This document shows positions 22,279 to 33,928 of a DNA stretch of 64,000 bases, in pieces. The stretch comes from Polysphondylium violaceum. Lineage: Eukaryota; Evosea; Eumycetozoa; Dictyosteliales; Dictyosteliaceae. How positions within the stretch are numbered: position 1 is the stretch's first letter; each line of letters begins with the position of its first letter. The notes beneath the pieces were generated by a model. That model was not told where the DNA came from and searched no databases. It saw only the letters and a program-made list of their open reading frames with translations. A program made the position numbers and the translations under genes. Where the stretch lies: positions 1 through 64,000 of the forward strand of contig AJWJ01000058.1 in NCBI GenBank assembly GCA_000277445.1. The letters run 5' to 3'.

Positions 22279-24243
22279 ATGTTGACCGATTCATTTTCTT
22301 TTCCTTCTTTTTTTCAATGGACCAAAGAAAATGGATCAATGAAAAACATTAATAATAGTAGTATAAATAAGGGCACTGACGACAGAGTAGACAAACCTCA
22401 AGAAAAAAAATTAAAGTCATTAAATAATAGTAATAGTAGTAATAATAGTAATAATAATATGTTATCTTGTCAAACTGCATGTGAGGTGCAAATTGTACCA
22501 ATGGCAATGGATAATGATTGTAGATTTTTAGACTACAATATCATTGATCAATCAGATTTGGATTTGAATAATAGTTTTGATGATGATGACGGAATGGATT
22601 ACCAGACTTCCTCATCGACATCAACGACCACAACCACCAACACCACTACATCCATATCACCATTTAGTTTAATTACATATCCATTATCATTATTGAAATC
22701 AATTGCCAAAAATAATAACAATAGTAGTAAAAAAGAAGAAGAAGATCAACAACTGATAGAACAACAATTGTATCAATATCAACAATACCAACAACACCAA
22801 CAACAGAATCAACAAGTTGAATCAATTAAAAAGAAAATAAATAGCTTTGAAGAATTGCCATTGGAAATCATTGTACATATATTTAGTTTTTTAGATTACA
22901 AAGATTTAAATACTAGAGTTTCATTGGTAAACAAAAACATTAAAGAAATATCAGAGGTATACACCATATGGAAGTATCTCTACTATAGTGAATTTAGATT
23001 AGCAAAAGGGAATAAAAAGAAAAAGTTGTTCCATCTAGATATAAATTCAATTTACAATAATATCACTCCAACAGCAGCAACAAGTAAATTAAATAATAGT
23101 AATGTTGTTACAGAGAGTATTGGTAACAATACAACAGAGATATTCAAAGATTATAAACAATTATATAAAAAGAGATTTATAGTGGAAAAGAATTGGAGAA
23201 GAGGGATTTGTTCGGTACAGACGTTGTATGGACATCAGGATGGCGTATGGGGAGTGCAGTTTCATGGTGATATGTTGGTCAGTGGCTGTGAGGATGGTGT
23301 GATGAAAGTATGGGATATTAATGAAGGCGAGTGTTTGAATACACTCATTGGACATCAAGATGTGGTAAATTCGTTCCATTTTGAGGGCGACAGAATCATT
23401 AGTGGATCCGACGACAGTACGTTGAAAATGTGGAATGCTCACACGGGACAGTGCGTCAATACCTTTAGAGGACATCAGGGGTCGGTGTGGATGCTGGAAT
23501 TCAAAGACAACTGTTTGGTCAGTGGAGGCGACGACAAGATGGTCAGAGTGTGGGACACCAACACGGGCCAGTTGATACAGAACCTTGAAGGCCATTCGGG
23601 CAGGATCTATTATGTCCAGATGGGCAACAACCTTGTGGTGAGCGGCGCCCAGGATCGATCGTGTCGTGTATGGGATCTCAGATCATCGGAATGTGTACAC
23701 TCAATGACATCCAACTCTCCCGTACACTGTCTTCAAATCAACGGAGACCTCTGGGACGGCGGTGACTGGGCGGTGGCCAGTGGCCACAATAACGGGTCCA
23801 TCAGTATATGGAATCTCAGAACAGGCAGTCTCCAAGCAATGCTCTCCAATCCCCTGTGCTGTCCAGTTTGGCATATTCAATTTAGAAAAAACAATATCTT
23901 TACCTCATCGTGCAATGATCTCCACTCATGGAACCTGGGCAAAGCATTGGAACCCGTAAACCACTCACTGGATCCTACCCCAACTCAACACCAACTCACC
24001 TCATCCAAAGTGTTTAAAGGTCACACAAAATCAATCAAACACTTTCAAGTCAAAGACAATAGATTGGTTAGCGGTGGATTAGATAATAAAATCAAAGTTT
24101 GGGATTTAGATAAACCAGGCAATAATTACCTATACACCCTTGTTGGCCATACCAAGAGTGTTGATTGGTTGGAATTCAAAAAAGACAAATTAATTAGTTG
24201 TTCCGCCGATCATACAATTAGAATATGGGATTTCTATTCTTAA
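22279..24243 (+). CDS. F-box/WD40-repeat protein
   Basis: Single exon; the ATG at 22279 gives about 654 aa. The first 190 residues are low complexity (Asn, Ser, Thr, Gln runs). An F-box spans about 193-240, with FEELPLEIIVHIFSFLDYKDL and IWKYLYYSEF. Seven or eight WD40 repeats follow, many ending in VWD, MWN or IWD preceded by VSGGDD or ISGSDD, the closing one at IRIWDFYS. This is the Fbw7/Cdc4-type layout: the F-box contacts Skp1 and the propeller binds phosphorylated substrates for SCF ubiquitination. The middle (23250-23950) is noticeably GC-richer than either end. It converges with the P-loop gene, 55 bases away. Confidence 0.9.
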   Translation: MLTDSFSFPSFFQWTKENGSMKNINNSSINKGTDDRVDKPQEKKLKSLNNSNSSNNSNNNMLSCQTACEVQIVPMAMDNDCRFLDYNIIDQSDLDLNNSFDDDDGMDYQTSSSTSTTTTTNTTTSISPFSLITYPLSLLKSIAKNNNNSSKKEEEDQQLIEQQLYQYQQYQQHQQQNQQVESIKKKINSFEELPLEIIVHIFSFLDYKDLNTRVSLVNKNIKEISEVYTIWKYLYYSEFRLAKGNKKKKLFHLDINSIYNNITPTAATSKLNNSNVVTESIGNNTTEIFKDYKQLYKKRFIVEKNWRRGICSVQTLYGHQDGVWGVQFHGDMLVSGCEDGVMKVWDINEGECLNTLIGHQDVVNSFHFEGDRIISGSDDSTLKMWNAHTGQCVNTFRGHQGSVWMLEFKDNCLVSGGDDKMVRVWDTNTGQLIQNLEGHSGRIYYVQMGNNLVVSGAQDRSCRVWDLRSSECVHSMTSNSPVHCLQINGDLWDGGDWAVASGHNNGSISIWNLRTGSLQAMLSNPLCCPVWHIQFRKNNIFTSSCNDLHSWNLGKALEPVNHSLDPTPTQHQLTSSKVFKGHTKSIKHFQVKDNRLVSGGLDNKIKVWDLDKPGNNYLYTLVGHTKSVDWLEFKKDKLISCSADHTIRIWDFYS

Positions 24244-24298
24244 TAAACTACAAGTCCTTTATACTAATGTAGCAATGTGTGTTTATTGAATAAATTTA

Positions 24299-26021
24299 TT
24301 AAGCAGCAGGTTGAGGAGAAGAAGTGGTACTAGTCGAGGTAGTGGAGGTGGTGGTCTTATTTACAATCAAACCATCTTTGGCTCTCTTGATTTCATACAA
24401 CTTTCTTAACAACTTAAAGAGAACATCTTTTGTTGGATTTTGAGGGATTTTGAAAATGTTACTCTTGAGAACTGGAAAAGCAACCTTGGAAAGAATATCT
24501 CTCAAAACTTGAGGATTGATGTTTTCGTAATGAGTTAAACATACAATAGGAAAACTCTTGTGTTTGAGGGTAATGGTTTCAATGGGGATACTAAACAATT
24601 TGATATGGTCGGCTTGAGATGACTCTGGGATATTAATAAACTCTTCGACATTAAAAAGATTGATAAAGACACCAACTTTGAATTCATCTCTGGCTTCATA
24701 GAGATATTCATTCTTGTTAGGATATTTGCCTTCTATTTGTTTGGTCATCATGGCTTCTATATTTTCTTTAGTGGTTCTAAACACTTCTTCTGGTGAGAGG
24801 CCGTTTGGATTTGGTGCTAGGCCAATGGGGGGATTATCCAATACGGTTAAATTTAATTTGGAAATAGTATCGACATAGGGAAACACTGGTTCCAATTCTT
24901 TTCTAATCTCTACCAATTTCTTGCACGAAACATATTCGCCAACAGTGGTAACTGAAAACTCACCATTTCCAACTAAGAGATGGCTTCTTTGAGGTTCCGA
25001 AGTTACAAAACTAATAATATTGTTGGCAAGAGTACTTTTTCCACTCTTTGGCGAGCCAAGGATTGAGACGAGTAAATCAGTGTTTGGAAAACTTTCAAGA
25101 ATCTCGGCTAATCTATTTTCAGTGTTTAATCTATAGGAAAATGTGTCTTTATAGTCATCACATTCAACACTAACCTGGATGGTGTCAACTGGATCGGCAA
25201 GATCACTGTTTTTGGATTTGAGTATGACCAAAAACTCTTCGATTTGCTTTGGACATTCTGGTTTAGTAGAGAAACCCAAATGACTCTCGTTCTCATAGAC
25301 CTTAAAGATTAAGTGCACTGGATTCTTTTTGAGAGACAATTTAATCTTGAGTACAATGTCACCTGGATATCCATACTCTGATTGTAAGACTTCAATTTCA
25401 AATTCTCTATCTTGTTTTTTAATTTTAACAATATCAGAGAGTTTGGTTGTCTATAAAAATTAGGACAAGTTAATAAAAGCCCCATGGTTGTATTAATAAA
25501 TCAAATACATACAGCATCTAATTTAGAGGTTAAAATAAATTTTTCTTTTTCTTGATTTTCCTTCAACTCAGCTTCAGTGGTGTAATGTATAATAAAATCA
25601 CCGTGATTTTTAATAGTCTCCACAATTTCAACAAGGCTGTTTGGGAGAGGAGTAAGAGCAGAAAGAGCAGCAGTGTCTGTCACTAAAAATTATTCTCTGT
25701 TAGTACATTTAATCGTCCTATTCTAAAAGCAATATAATTATTATTTTTTTTATTATGATTATGATACTTACTAATACACTCTTGAATTTTTTTTCCTTCT
25801 TCATTTGTTAATCTATCAATTTTGAAAACTTGATCTTTTATCAAGAAATAAATATGATGAATGGCCTTTTCTTTAAAATTTTCTAAACAAGTGGCAATGG
25901 CGTTTCTTTTTTTCAGAAAAGAGATATCCTTCAACATAAAATGATGAATGTTTACAACATCTTGATGTTTGGGTGATTCATCATTAAGTTGTTTAATGGG
26001 GAAAAAAGCTGTTGTTGACAT
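24299..26021 (-). CDS. P-loop GTPase-like protein
   Basis: Exons 26021-25772, 25682-25513 and 25450-24299 join in frame to 523 aa. A Walker A motif GSPKSGKST lies near residue 270, after about 260 residues of unrecognised sequence that may include beta-sandwich strands. The later segment TVLDNPPIGL could be the Walker B/switch region (D-x-x-G normally) but lacks the standard Gly. No NKxD motif is clear. The C-terminus is Thr/Ser-rich. The fold suggests a large GTPase- or AAA-like NTPase of a dictyostelid-specific family; I cannot name it. Confidence 0.8.
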
Positions 26022-26140
26022 TGTGTTATATATATTATTTGTTTATTTGTTTGTATGTTTTAATTAATAAAGAGATTCAATAATAAAATTTATTTATACT
26101 ATTATCACTCTCATTAAATTTAAAAACCTAAAATTATGAG

Positions 26141-26158
26141 AAACCCAAATTTGGGTTT
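26141..26158. repeat. 18-bp perfect palindrome
   Basis: AAACCCAAA/TTTGGGTTT lies in the 295-base gap between the P-loop gene start and the SART3-like gene end. A second hairpin, ATCTTGT...ACAAGAT, follows near 26250-26272. These may be 3'-end or promoter structures. Confidence 0.7.
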
Positions 26159-26316
26159 ATCATAGCAAAAATTTCAAGATTTTGAAAAATTTTGAAATTA
26201 AAAAAACAAAATTGATCAAAAATAAAAAATTGAAAAAACCAATCAAAAATATCTTGTTCTTGATGACAAGATCTTGAGGAATGGGAAAAATAAATGATTT
26301 TATATCATAAATAATT

Positions 26317-29164
26317 TTATTTTTTTTTATTGAGCATTCCTCTTGGAATTAATAATGTTGGTTTTCTAAATTGAACATCAGAAGTTGTTGTTGGATTGCT
26401 GTTACTATTGTCAACACTATTACTACTACTATTATTATTTGATTTTGAGCCAGGTGGTTTTGATACATAGACATTGATTGATTTACCCATAAAATATTTT
26501 TGATTTAATGATAGAGCTTTTTCGAGATTTTCTTTGTCCACCAAATCTACATAGGCAAATGGTCTGGCACCTTTGTTGTTTTTTACTCTAACGCTGGAAA
26601 ACAAGATACCGTTCTTGGTAAAGTATTCCTCCAACAATTCATTTGTGATTTTTGGTGAAAGGTTATTGATAAACACTGTCTTTTCTTCAATGTTGTTGTA
26701 GTCTATTTTAGATGAATCATCATTTGTTGTTGTGGTTGTCGTTGATTTTGTTACTGATGGAGGATTATTCTTTGAATATTCAACTCTTAGACTAAATTTA
26801 TCAATCATGTGTCCGTTGAGTTCTAACGATTTCTTTGCCTCTGCTGTATTGGAGTAATCGATAAAACAGATACCTTTGGACTTACCTCTTTTGTCCCTGA
26901 TGAGTCTAATGCTTTTGATCTCTCCATACTTGCCAAAGAGCTGTTGAATCTCCTCTTCCTTGGTTTCAAATGGAAGACTTGATACAAATATACTACAAAT
27001 TTCTTTTTCACCACCGTCATCGTTTGTCGTTTTAATCTTTTTACTCTTTCTTTTATCCTCTTCCTCTTGTTCTTGTTCTTGTTCTTGTTGTTGTTGTTCT
27101 GGTTTTTTATCTACTTGCATTGCAACATCGCCACCTTTTCCATTTCCATTGGTTTCGTTGGCTTTGTCTTGGTCATCGCCGTCGTCGTCTTTTTTAGACT
27201 TTCTCTTTCTATCTCTTTTTGGCTTCTCTTTGGCGGCATTGGCCTTTGCTCCTTTGTCTTGACCCTTGCCCTTGGCGGCTTTGGGTTTACCTTTTTGTTC
27301 TCTGGTTTGGTGTTGCTGTTGTTGTTGCAAGTACTTCATAGTGGCGGTGTGGTACTGTTTGAGAGCTTCCTCGTATTGACTCAATGTGCCAAACTGTCTT
27401 TCAAAGTTCAACCAATCCTGCCAAATCTTACCGGCGTTGTCCTGCACCGACAAAACGGCCTTTTGGTAGAGCTGTCGGGCGTCCTCTTTGGTGGCGTGGA
27501 TAAGCGTGTTTGCTATGTATTGGGCCCACACGAGGTACTGGGTGAAACTGTAGGTGAGCACCGTCTCCATGGTTGGGACATACTCGCTCCATTGGCCGAG
27601 GGACTCGAGCTGGAAGTTGGCCCAATAGAGCTGGCAATCCAGCAGAATGGCGGCATCGAGTGGTGCAAAGTAATCGCATGCTCGCTGGTAGATGGCTTGG
27701 AGCGATTGGATGTCTTGCTCGTCGACAATGGTCTTGCCCGTGCTGGCCTTTTGGCTCTTGGCGCGCACTAAACGCCACTGGTAGTCCAACAGCGCATTGT
27801 AGAGCACAAGACAGTCTTGCAGACTCGACAAGCCTGCAACCAAGCCTCTTTCAAACACTGCGTGTATAGTCTCACTCGACTGGCTGTGTCTCTCGAGCAC
27901 GCGCATGTAGCCCGCCCAGATGTCGCCAGACCAATACACATTGCGTACGGCCCTTGAATGGATGTTGACGAGTATATCTTGCGAGACGCTCGACACGTTG
28001 GTTTGTGCATACTCCAAATACCCCTGCCACAACTCTATGGAGCTGTAGTACATCTTGATGGCTCGCTCATAGACGGCCACCGTCAGACGCACATTGTCTG
28101 TCTGTTTCTTCTCAAACTCTATATACTCTCTCCACTTGGGGAACGCCGCCTGCTTGTCTGTTGTTGCGATCGCCTGTTCATAGGGGTCTCTTGCATCGAC
28201 CTCTTGTATGCTCTTTTCCACAATTCCCTCGATATAGTCGTCATCAATCTCTTTGGAATGCTCCCATTCCTTAAACTCTGCAAAACAGTCGATCAAGTCC
28301 ACCACGGTCGACGAAAGCAATCGAAGGTACAATGAATTTATGTATTTGATAGACTGCGCGCATTCCTTTGCGTCAGAGAGATTCGACAATACAATCTTTT
28401 CAAAGGCAATATAACGTCTCCAAAGCTTACTCGCCTCTGAAATATCACCTCCATTCTTTTTAATCATTTTCTCAAAGAGATCTCTTTGATTTGCTACAAG
28501 AGGTACACTGAATGAGTCTATAACCAACGTTCCACTACTAAGTTTTGAAAATATAATTGACTCTTTATATGAACAATACATTATACTAATCTTTATAGCT
28601 ATAGATATTCACCGAATGTTAGTATTTAAGGAGATAGGAAGTCTACAACATGATAACACGTACATATATAATCATTGATAGCCTTTTCAAACAATGAGTC
28701 CAAATATTCATAGTCTTGTTCTGTTTTTGAAACCTTTATTTCAAAAGATAACCAATCTACCCAAACAACTAATATTGGTACATGTGTTAGTATTTGTGCG
28801 ATCGAGACCTGTGACAATACAACTACATACATTCAGGCAACGGAAACAAGGATTGAAAAGATTCTCTTGCCTTTCTTAGTCTTTCTAAACTTGTTGGTGA
28901 ATTTGATTTCGTTATACCTTGGAGTGCATTTATAAACTCAATATTCTTGTCAAATGAATAAGGATCCTCTCGTAACTTGATCTCCAAATGATCGACCTCA
29001 TAGGCCTTTGATGAATGCTCGGTATCATGTTGATTCTCATCGTCATCCGATGACGAATCGTCGTCTGATGTATCGTCACTATCACTACTGCCATCATCCA
29101 AACCATCCAATTGCTCCATTTCGTCGTCTTCATGATACTGATCATCTTTGTTTGCCATCATCAT
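26317..29164 (-). CDS. SART3-like U6 snRNP recycling factor (HAT + 2 RRM)
   Basis: Exons 29164-28831, 28768-28664 and 28598-26317 join in frame to 906 aa (human SART3 is about 960). An acidic N-terminus is followed by a long array of HAT-type helical repeats (W-x-x-Y-x-x-F/L-E, e.g. WRRYIAFEK, WREYIEFEK, WQGYLEYA). A Lys-rich linker follows, then two RRMs: RNP2 IFVSSL with RNP1 KGICFIDY, and RNP2 VFINNL with RPFAYVDL. The C-terminal TLLIPRGMLNKK is like the LSm-binding tail. SART3/Prp24 proteins re-anneal U4 and U6 snRNA in the nucleus. The HAT exon is much GC-richer than the RRM part. Confidence 0.9.
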
Positions 29165-29935
29165 GTATATCTATCTCTGTATCTGTATCTAATTATCACA
29201 CATATGTGCAATCAATCTGAACCCCTCGAAAATTAATTTAATTTAATTTGAAAAAATAAAAAAATACTAATAAGATCTTCACTGGGTGTGTTGCCAATTC
29301 TGTATTGGGGAATAATCTACAATGGACCAAAAGCGGTCATAAGAGATTCAACTTGGTTGTTGTGCGTACATGATATTTGATTGAAATTTCTGTAAAAGTC
29401 GGAACTTCAAAATCACATGTAAAAAATTTTTTATTATTTTCGTCGTTTTTTTTTACTCATCTTTTTTTTCAATTTTCATCTTTTTTCAAGCACGCGTGCG
29501 CTCTCACCCTAAAACCAAATTAAATATATTTATATAATTACCCATCCCATCCTAGGATAATACTGTTTTTTTTTTATTTTTAATTTTTCAACCAACAAAA
29601 ATTTTTACATCACTTGTTTTGTTTGTTGTGTTATTGTCCAGATCAAAGAGTTATTTGTTTGAAATAATACATACACACATAATTATTATTTAAACGAAAT
29701 ATCAGCTTTCGCACACACTAAACATCTTTCTTTTTTACATTACCACATTATACACATATTGCGCATCACACATTATACACATTACACACACACTCGCACA
29801 TCACATTATTGTGTATAAATATAATTAGTAATCATATATAGTTATTAGTTATACAATCAGAATCATTACTTTACTTATTACTTATTACACGCGCACATTT
29901 GTCTATCTATCTTATATATATATAAATAAATAAAA
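29165..29935. other. divergent intergenic region
   Basis: It lies between the SART3-like gene (minus) and the 4EHP-like gene (plus). It holds T runs, CACA tracts near the 4EHP start and the 10-bp palindrome GCACGCGTGC at 29490-29499. No gene is seen. Confidence 0.5.
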
Positions 29936-30903
29936 ATGAATCTTTCATATACAGATCAAATGGAAATTCAAGCTAAAAGCCAAAAACCAACTCAACATAG
30001 ATTGGATTGTACTTGGACTTTTTATACCGATAAAAAACAATTTAATACAGGTATAACAGATGGTGATTATATGTCTACTTTAACTAATATTGGTTCATTT
30101 TCATCTGTAAGTAATAGAGCGTAGAGAGAGAGAGAGTAGAGTAGATATTAATAACTATATATCAAATTACAAATAACCATTAGGTTGAAGATTTTTGGAG
30201 TTATTATCATAAACTTCAAAGACCATCAAGAATGCAAGCTGATACAACCTATCATTTATTTAAGAGTGGAGTGAATCCAATTTGGGAAGATCCCGAGAAC
30301 ATTAATGGCGGCAAATGGGTGATCAACTTTACAAAACAAAACAGATTTATTTTCAATATTGATTTGATTTGGGAAGACATTGTTTTAGGTATTGTCGGCG
30401 AGACTATAGATACAGATAGAGATATATGCGGTGTTGTATTTAGCAAACGTGAACAAATTGAAAGAATTGCAATTTGGAATAAGGATTGCTCCAATGAAAA
30501 GAATATCGAAGCATTGAAAACTAATCTTTTGAATGCAATTTCAGGCGGTGGAATGGTGGACGTATCAAAATTAAATATTCGTTATCAATCCCACAGCAAC
30601 ACATTAAATAGCTCCACCACATCTGCAGGCAGCAATACAGGTGGCAATATAACTCCATCCACCTCGTCTACAAATCTTTCAGCAGTATTAAATAGTTCAA
30701 ATTCAACAACCCCAATTTATAATTCATCGTCAAATACAAATCCAAATACCAATAATAGTAGTTTAAATAATAATCAAAATAATCCAAATGCAAATAATAG
30801 TTTAAATCAAAATAATGTTAATAATAGTAAATCTTTTCCAATAAATAGCAGTAGTAGTATATCTACCGAAAATATATCAAATGCTGCCACTGCTACAAAC
30901 TAA
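29936..30903 (+). CDS. 4EHP-type (class II) eIF4E family cap-binding protein
   Basis: Exons 29936-30106 and 30184-30903 join in frame to 296 aa. The core reads HRLDCTWTFY, then NIGSFSSVEDFW, LFKSGVNPIWED, GGKWVINF, DICGVVFS and IAIWNKD, the eIF4E fold in order. The position of eIF4E Trp56 is a Tyr (Y45 here), as in 4EHP/eIF4E2, while the second cap-stacking Trp (W90, in PIWED) is kept. 4EHP proteins bind the mRNA cap but poorly recruit eIF4G and repress translation. The last 90 residues are a Ser/Thr/Asn tail absent from animal 4EHP. Confidence 0.9.
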
Positions 30904-31339
30904 TACATAAATGATAAAGTAATAAAAAATAAAAATAAAAAAAGATATTTAAAATAATAATAATAATAAGATCATGATCACCTTTTGATATAAATCTATA
31001 GGTATATAGATATATGAAAAAAGATGTAGATTTAGATTTAATAATTTAGATATATAATTATACCAATTATGTTCAGTCAAATGCAATATCAGTGGACAAA
31101 GTGTTATTAATATGACATATCCTCAATAATATAATTATTCAGAATTATAATATATATTATTATACTCAATTAATTAAATTATTAATATTCACCAATTAGT
31201 CCCCAGATTGGTAATTAATAAAATAAATTAAATTAAATAAAGTGTTTTCAATTATTTGTTCACTAATTTTGCAATTAACCCCAAAAGTGTTATTTTTTTT
31301 TTTTAATTTAATTTCAATGATATTAGCTATAGAGAAATA
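30904..31339. other. AT-rich intergenic, possible left end of the Tc1 remnant
   Basis: No gene is seen. CAGTCAAA at 31074 resembles a Tc1/mariner terminus and faces the stronger copy near 32064-32075, but the match extends only about 8 bases. Confidence 0.35.
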
Positions 31340-31885
31340 ATGTCTAACAATCATAGATTGACAGAAAGAGAAAAGATCAATATTCTAAGAGACTTGGGTA
31401 AAGGTATGACTCAATCAGATATTGGTGTAAAATATGGATGTAACCATTCATCTGTCTCACGTTTGAATCGGAGATTCCAGCAATCAGGTAGTATTCAAAA
31501 TAAGAAATCTACAGGTAGAAAAAGAACATTCAATGACCAAGATGTTCTAGATATGAAAAATATTGCTCTCAATAATTCATGTAAAACTATTGATGACATT
31601 AGAAGGAAATATGAAGAATATTATACAAAAAGATTCAATAACTCAACTGTAAGAAGAATATTAAAGGAAGCAGGATTAAAGTATAGAAGAAAGGCACAGA
31701 AATGGTCTAGATTCTGAAACTTAAGAACTTTTAATAATACTATAGATGATTATCCTCCGCTTCTAAAGCCCAACTATGGGTAATTCACCGGTGCATACTG
31801 CGGGTATTGTGAAATTTTTTTTTGATAAGAATGGAAATTTTCCTCTAATAAAATTGCCACATACCAACCTGGGCTATAAATATAT
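31340..31885 (+). pseudogene. Tc1/mariner transposase remnant
   Basis: 31340-31717 encodes 125 intact residues with the paired-type double helix-turn-helix of Tc1 transposases (TEREKINILRDLGKGMTQSD, SVSRLNRRF, GRKRTFNDQD, STVRRILKEAGL), then stops. 31776-31885 reads GNSPVHTAGIVKFFFDKNGN and PLIKLPHTNLGY. This matches the second catalytic Asp block (normally QDNxPxHTA) with the Asp changed to Gly, and the start of the block before the third Asp. The stretch holding the first catalytic Asp is missing. The element cannot be autonomous. The intact DNA-binding part could be either young decay or a retained domain. Confidence 0.7.
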
Positions 31886-32063
31886 ATAGATAATGACGGC
31901 TTACCTATAGAAACAACTTTATGATGTCAAAGATTCCATCAAAACATATCCACTGCAAAATTTTCTTGACTTCACCCACTAATTTGTATATATTGACATA
32001 AATAAATTCAAAACCTTTTAGATATCATTGTTTTCACCCTGCCAACTACTAACTCTCAAAATA

Positions 32064-32077
32064 AAGGTTTGACTGTA
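32064..32077 (-). repeat. Tc1-like terminal repeat
   Basis: On the minus strand the sequence reads TACAGTCAAACCTT, the common terminal sequence of Tc1/mariner elements including its TA target. It is placed as the right end of the remnant whose transposase starts at 31340. Confidence 0.45.
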
Positions 32078-32090
32078 TAAAACAAAAGTA

Positions 32091-32494
32091 AAACAGTTCC
32101 CAGAGTTTTTCAAGGAAATAGTATTGCTGTAAGGAGAACTTCATTGTGTTTGACACATCTTAAAGATTTGAAATAATTATTTTAAGGAGCTGAGTTCGAT
32201 CTAAAACTTTTTTTTTATGGGTTGAGATATATCAAAAAAATCTAAAAATCATAGATTGGGTTTTTTGATATTTTTTAAAGAATAATTGAAATCGGATACA
32301 CAAACCTCTTTGTGTTAAATATTTTTATTTAATCAAATATTGATTTAACCCATAAAGCTGGTAGATTATCATTTAAAACTATAAAAAAAGGGAAAAGAAA
32401 TTGATTCTCATGTGTCACTGGATGAAAATAATACAAGTTCCCCTTACTGCAATTCAAAGTTAATTCATTTCAGAAAAACCCTCGGGAACTGTTT
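32091..32494. mobile_element. 404-bp fold-back MITE with TA target duplication
   Basis: Left end AAACAGTTCCC and right end GGGAACTGTTT are exact inverted terminal repeats, each flanked by TA (32089-32090 and 32495-32496). The similarity continues inward: TTGCTGTAAGGAGAACTT near 32133 pairs with AAGTTCCCCTTACTGCAA near 32435. A second inner pair is ATGGGTTGAGATATATCAA / TTGATTTAACCCAT. There is no coding capacity. The TA duplication assigns it to Tc1/mariner-type MITEs. Confidence 0.75.
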
Positions 32495-32650
32495 TATAAA
32501 TTGTCTTTTGATCCCAAGCACATTAAACAATCTCAATTAAATAAATAAATAAAAATCACTCATTTTGCATTTGACTGTTTTTATTTTTGATTTAGATATA
32601 ATAATTTTTATTAACAAAAAACTTTCCTCTCTCTTTTTGTCATAAAGAAT

Positions 32651-33846
32651 TTATTCAACTACCATCCAGGCAGATACAAATTCTTCATGGTCTTGTTCTT
32701 GAGAGATTTGGTGAAGAATGGCTACCAAGGCATTATAAATTGAATTTTCATCAAACGAACTTGAAAGTGAAATTAATTGAGGAGTGACAATGGTTTGAAC
32801 GATATTGTACATATATAAAATACTGTCCCTGTGATTAGAGACTGCTATTTCCAGTGGGTTGCCAGTCTGTGTGATAATACGGAATTGGTAGGCTTCTGAA
32901 GCCGACAACACTTTGAGTATGGATGTTAGCACACCAAACTGTACTTGAAAAATAGCATCTTGGGCTATCATTGTCCATGTGATATTGTCTTCAATGTATA
33001 CCGGTGGTGATCTCCATGTCATTGTGTCGAGAGGAGGTGTATCGGCAGTTGGTGGAGGCAAGAGCTTGGGAAACAATTTAAACTTGGGGTTTCTTTGATG
33101 TGATAAAAAGGTTTGTTGGGATGCTGATCTATTAAATTTGGCTGAGGGGTGATAGGTTGACCATTTACTGCCACTATTGTTCATTGGTGAATGTGAAGGT
33201 TTTGTTGTTGTTGTTGTGGTGGTAGTACTAGTTGTTGTAGTATTTGTAGTTGTAGTTGTATTTGTATTTGTTGGATTTGGAGTTGAATTATTTGATTTAC
33301 TACCACTGCTGCTGCTATCACTATTGTCTACTTGATTCATGATATCTTTTTCCAAAGATACGTTTATACTGTTGATTTTCTTTTCCAAGAGATCTATATC
33401 TAGTTCTTGGGGATTGTGTTGATTTAAATCCTCACTATTGATACTCGATTGAATCTTTTCTCTATGTTGAATGAGGGTGTCTTGAATGGCATTGATAATG
33501 TTTGGCATATCGCTGTGACTGTTGTTTAAACTGCTGCTGGCACTATTACTGCTACTGTTATTTGCACTAGCAATTAAATCTGAAATGCCACTAGGAATAA
33601 CAGTAAGCGAATCCTTTAGATCCTCTCCATAGAAATCCTTTAATGTCTTTTCAAACGATTTCTTTCCACTCTGCAAAAATGGATGTTGCAATGCATCTGA
33701 CAATGTAATTCTCTTTCTTGGATCAAGTTGTAATAAACTCTTTATAAACGAAATACAATCTAAATCCTTTATTCCACATTTCATCATACTATGTATTATC
33801 ATATGTATAAGTATTAATACAGATAATGATAATAGTAGTAATAGTA

Positions 33847-33928
<82 letters not shown>

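Noticed and set aside
26960-28335. Long plus-strand open frames opposite the SART3-like gene
   Set aside because: They are antisense shadows of the GC-rich HAT exon. The minus-strand protein has recognisable HAT and RRM motifs and the plus frames do not.
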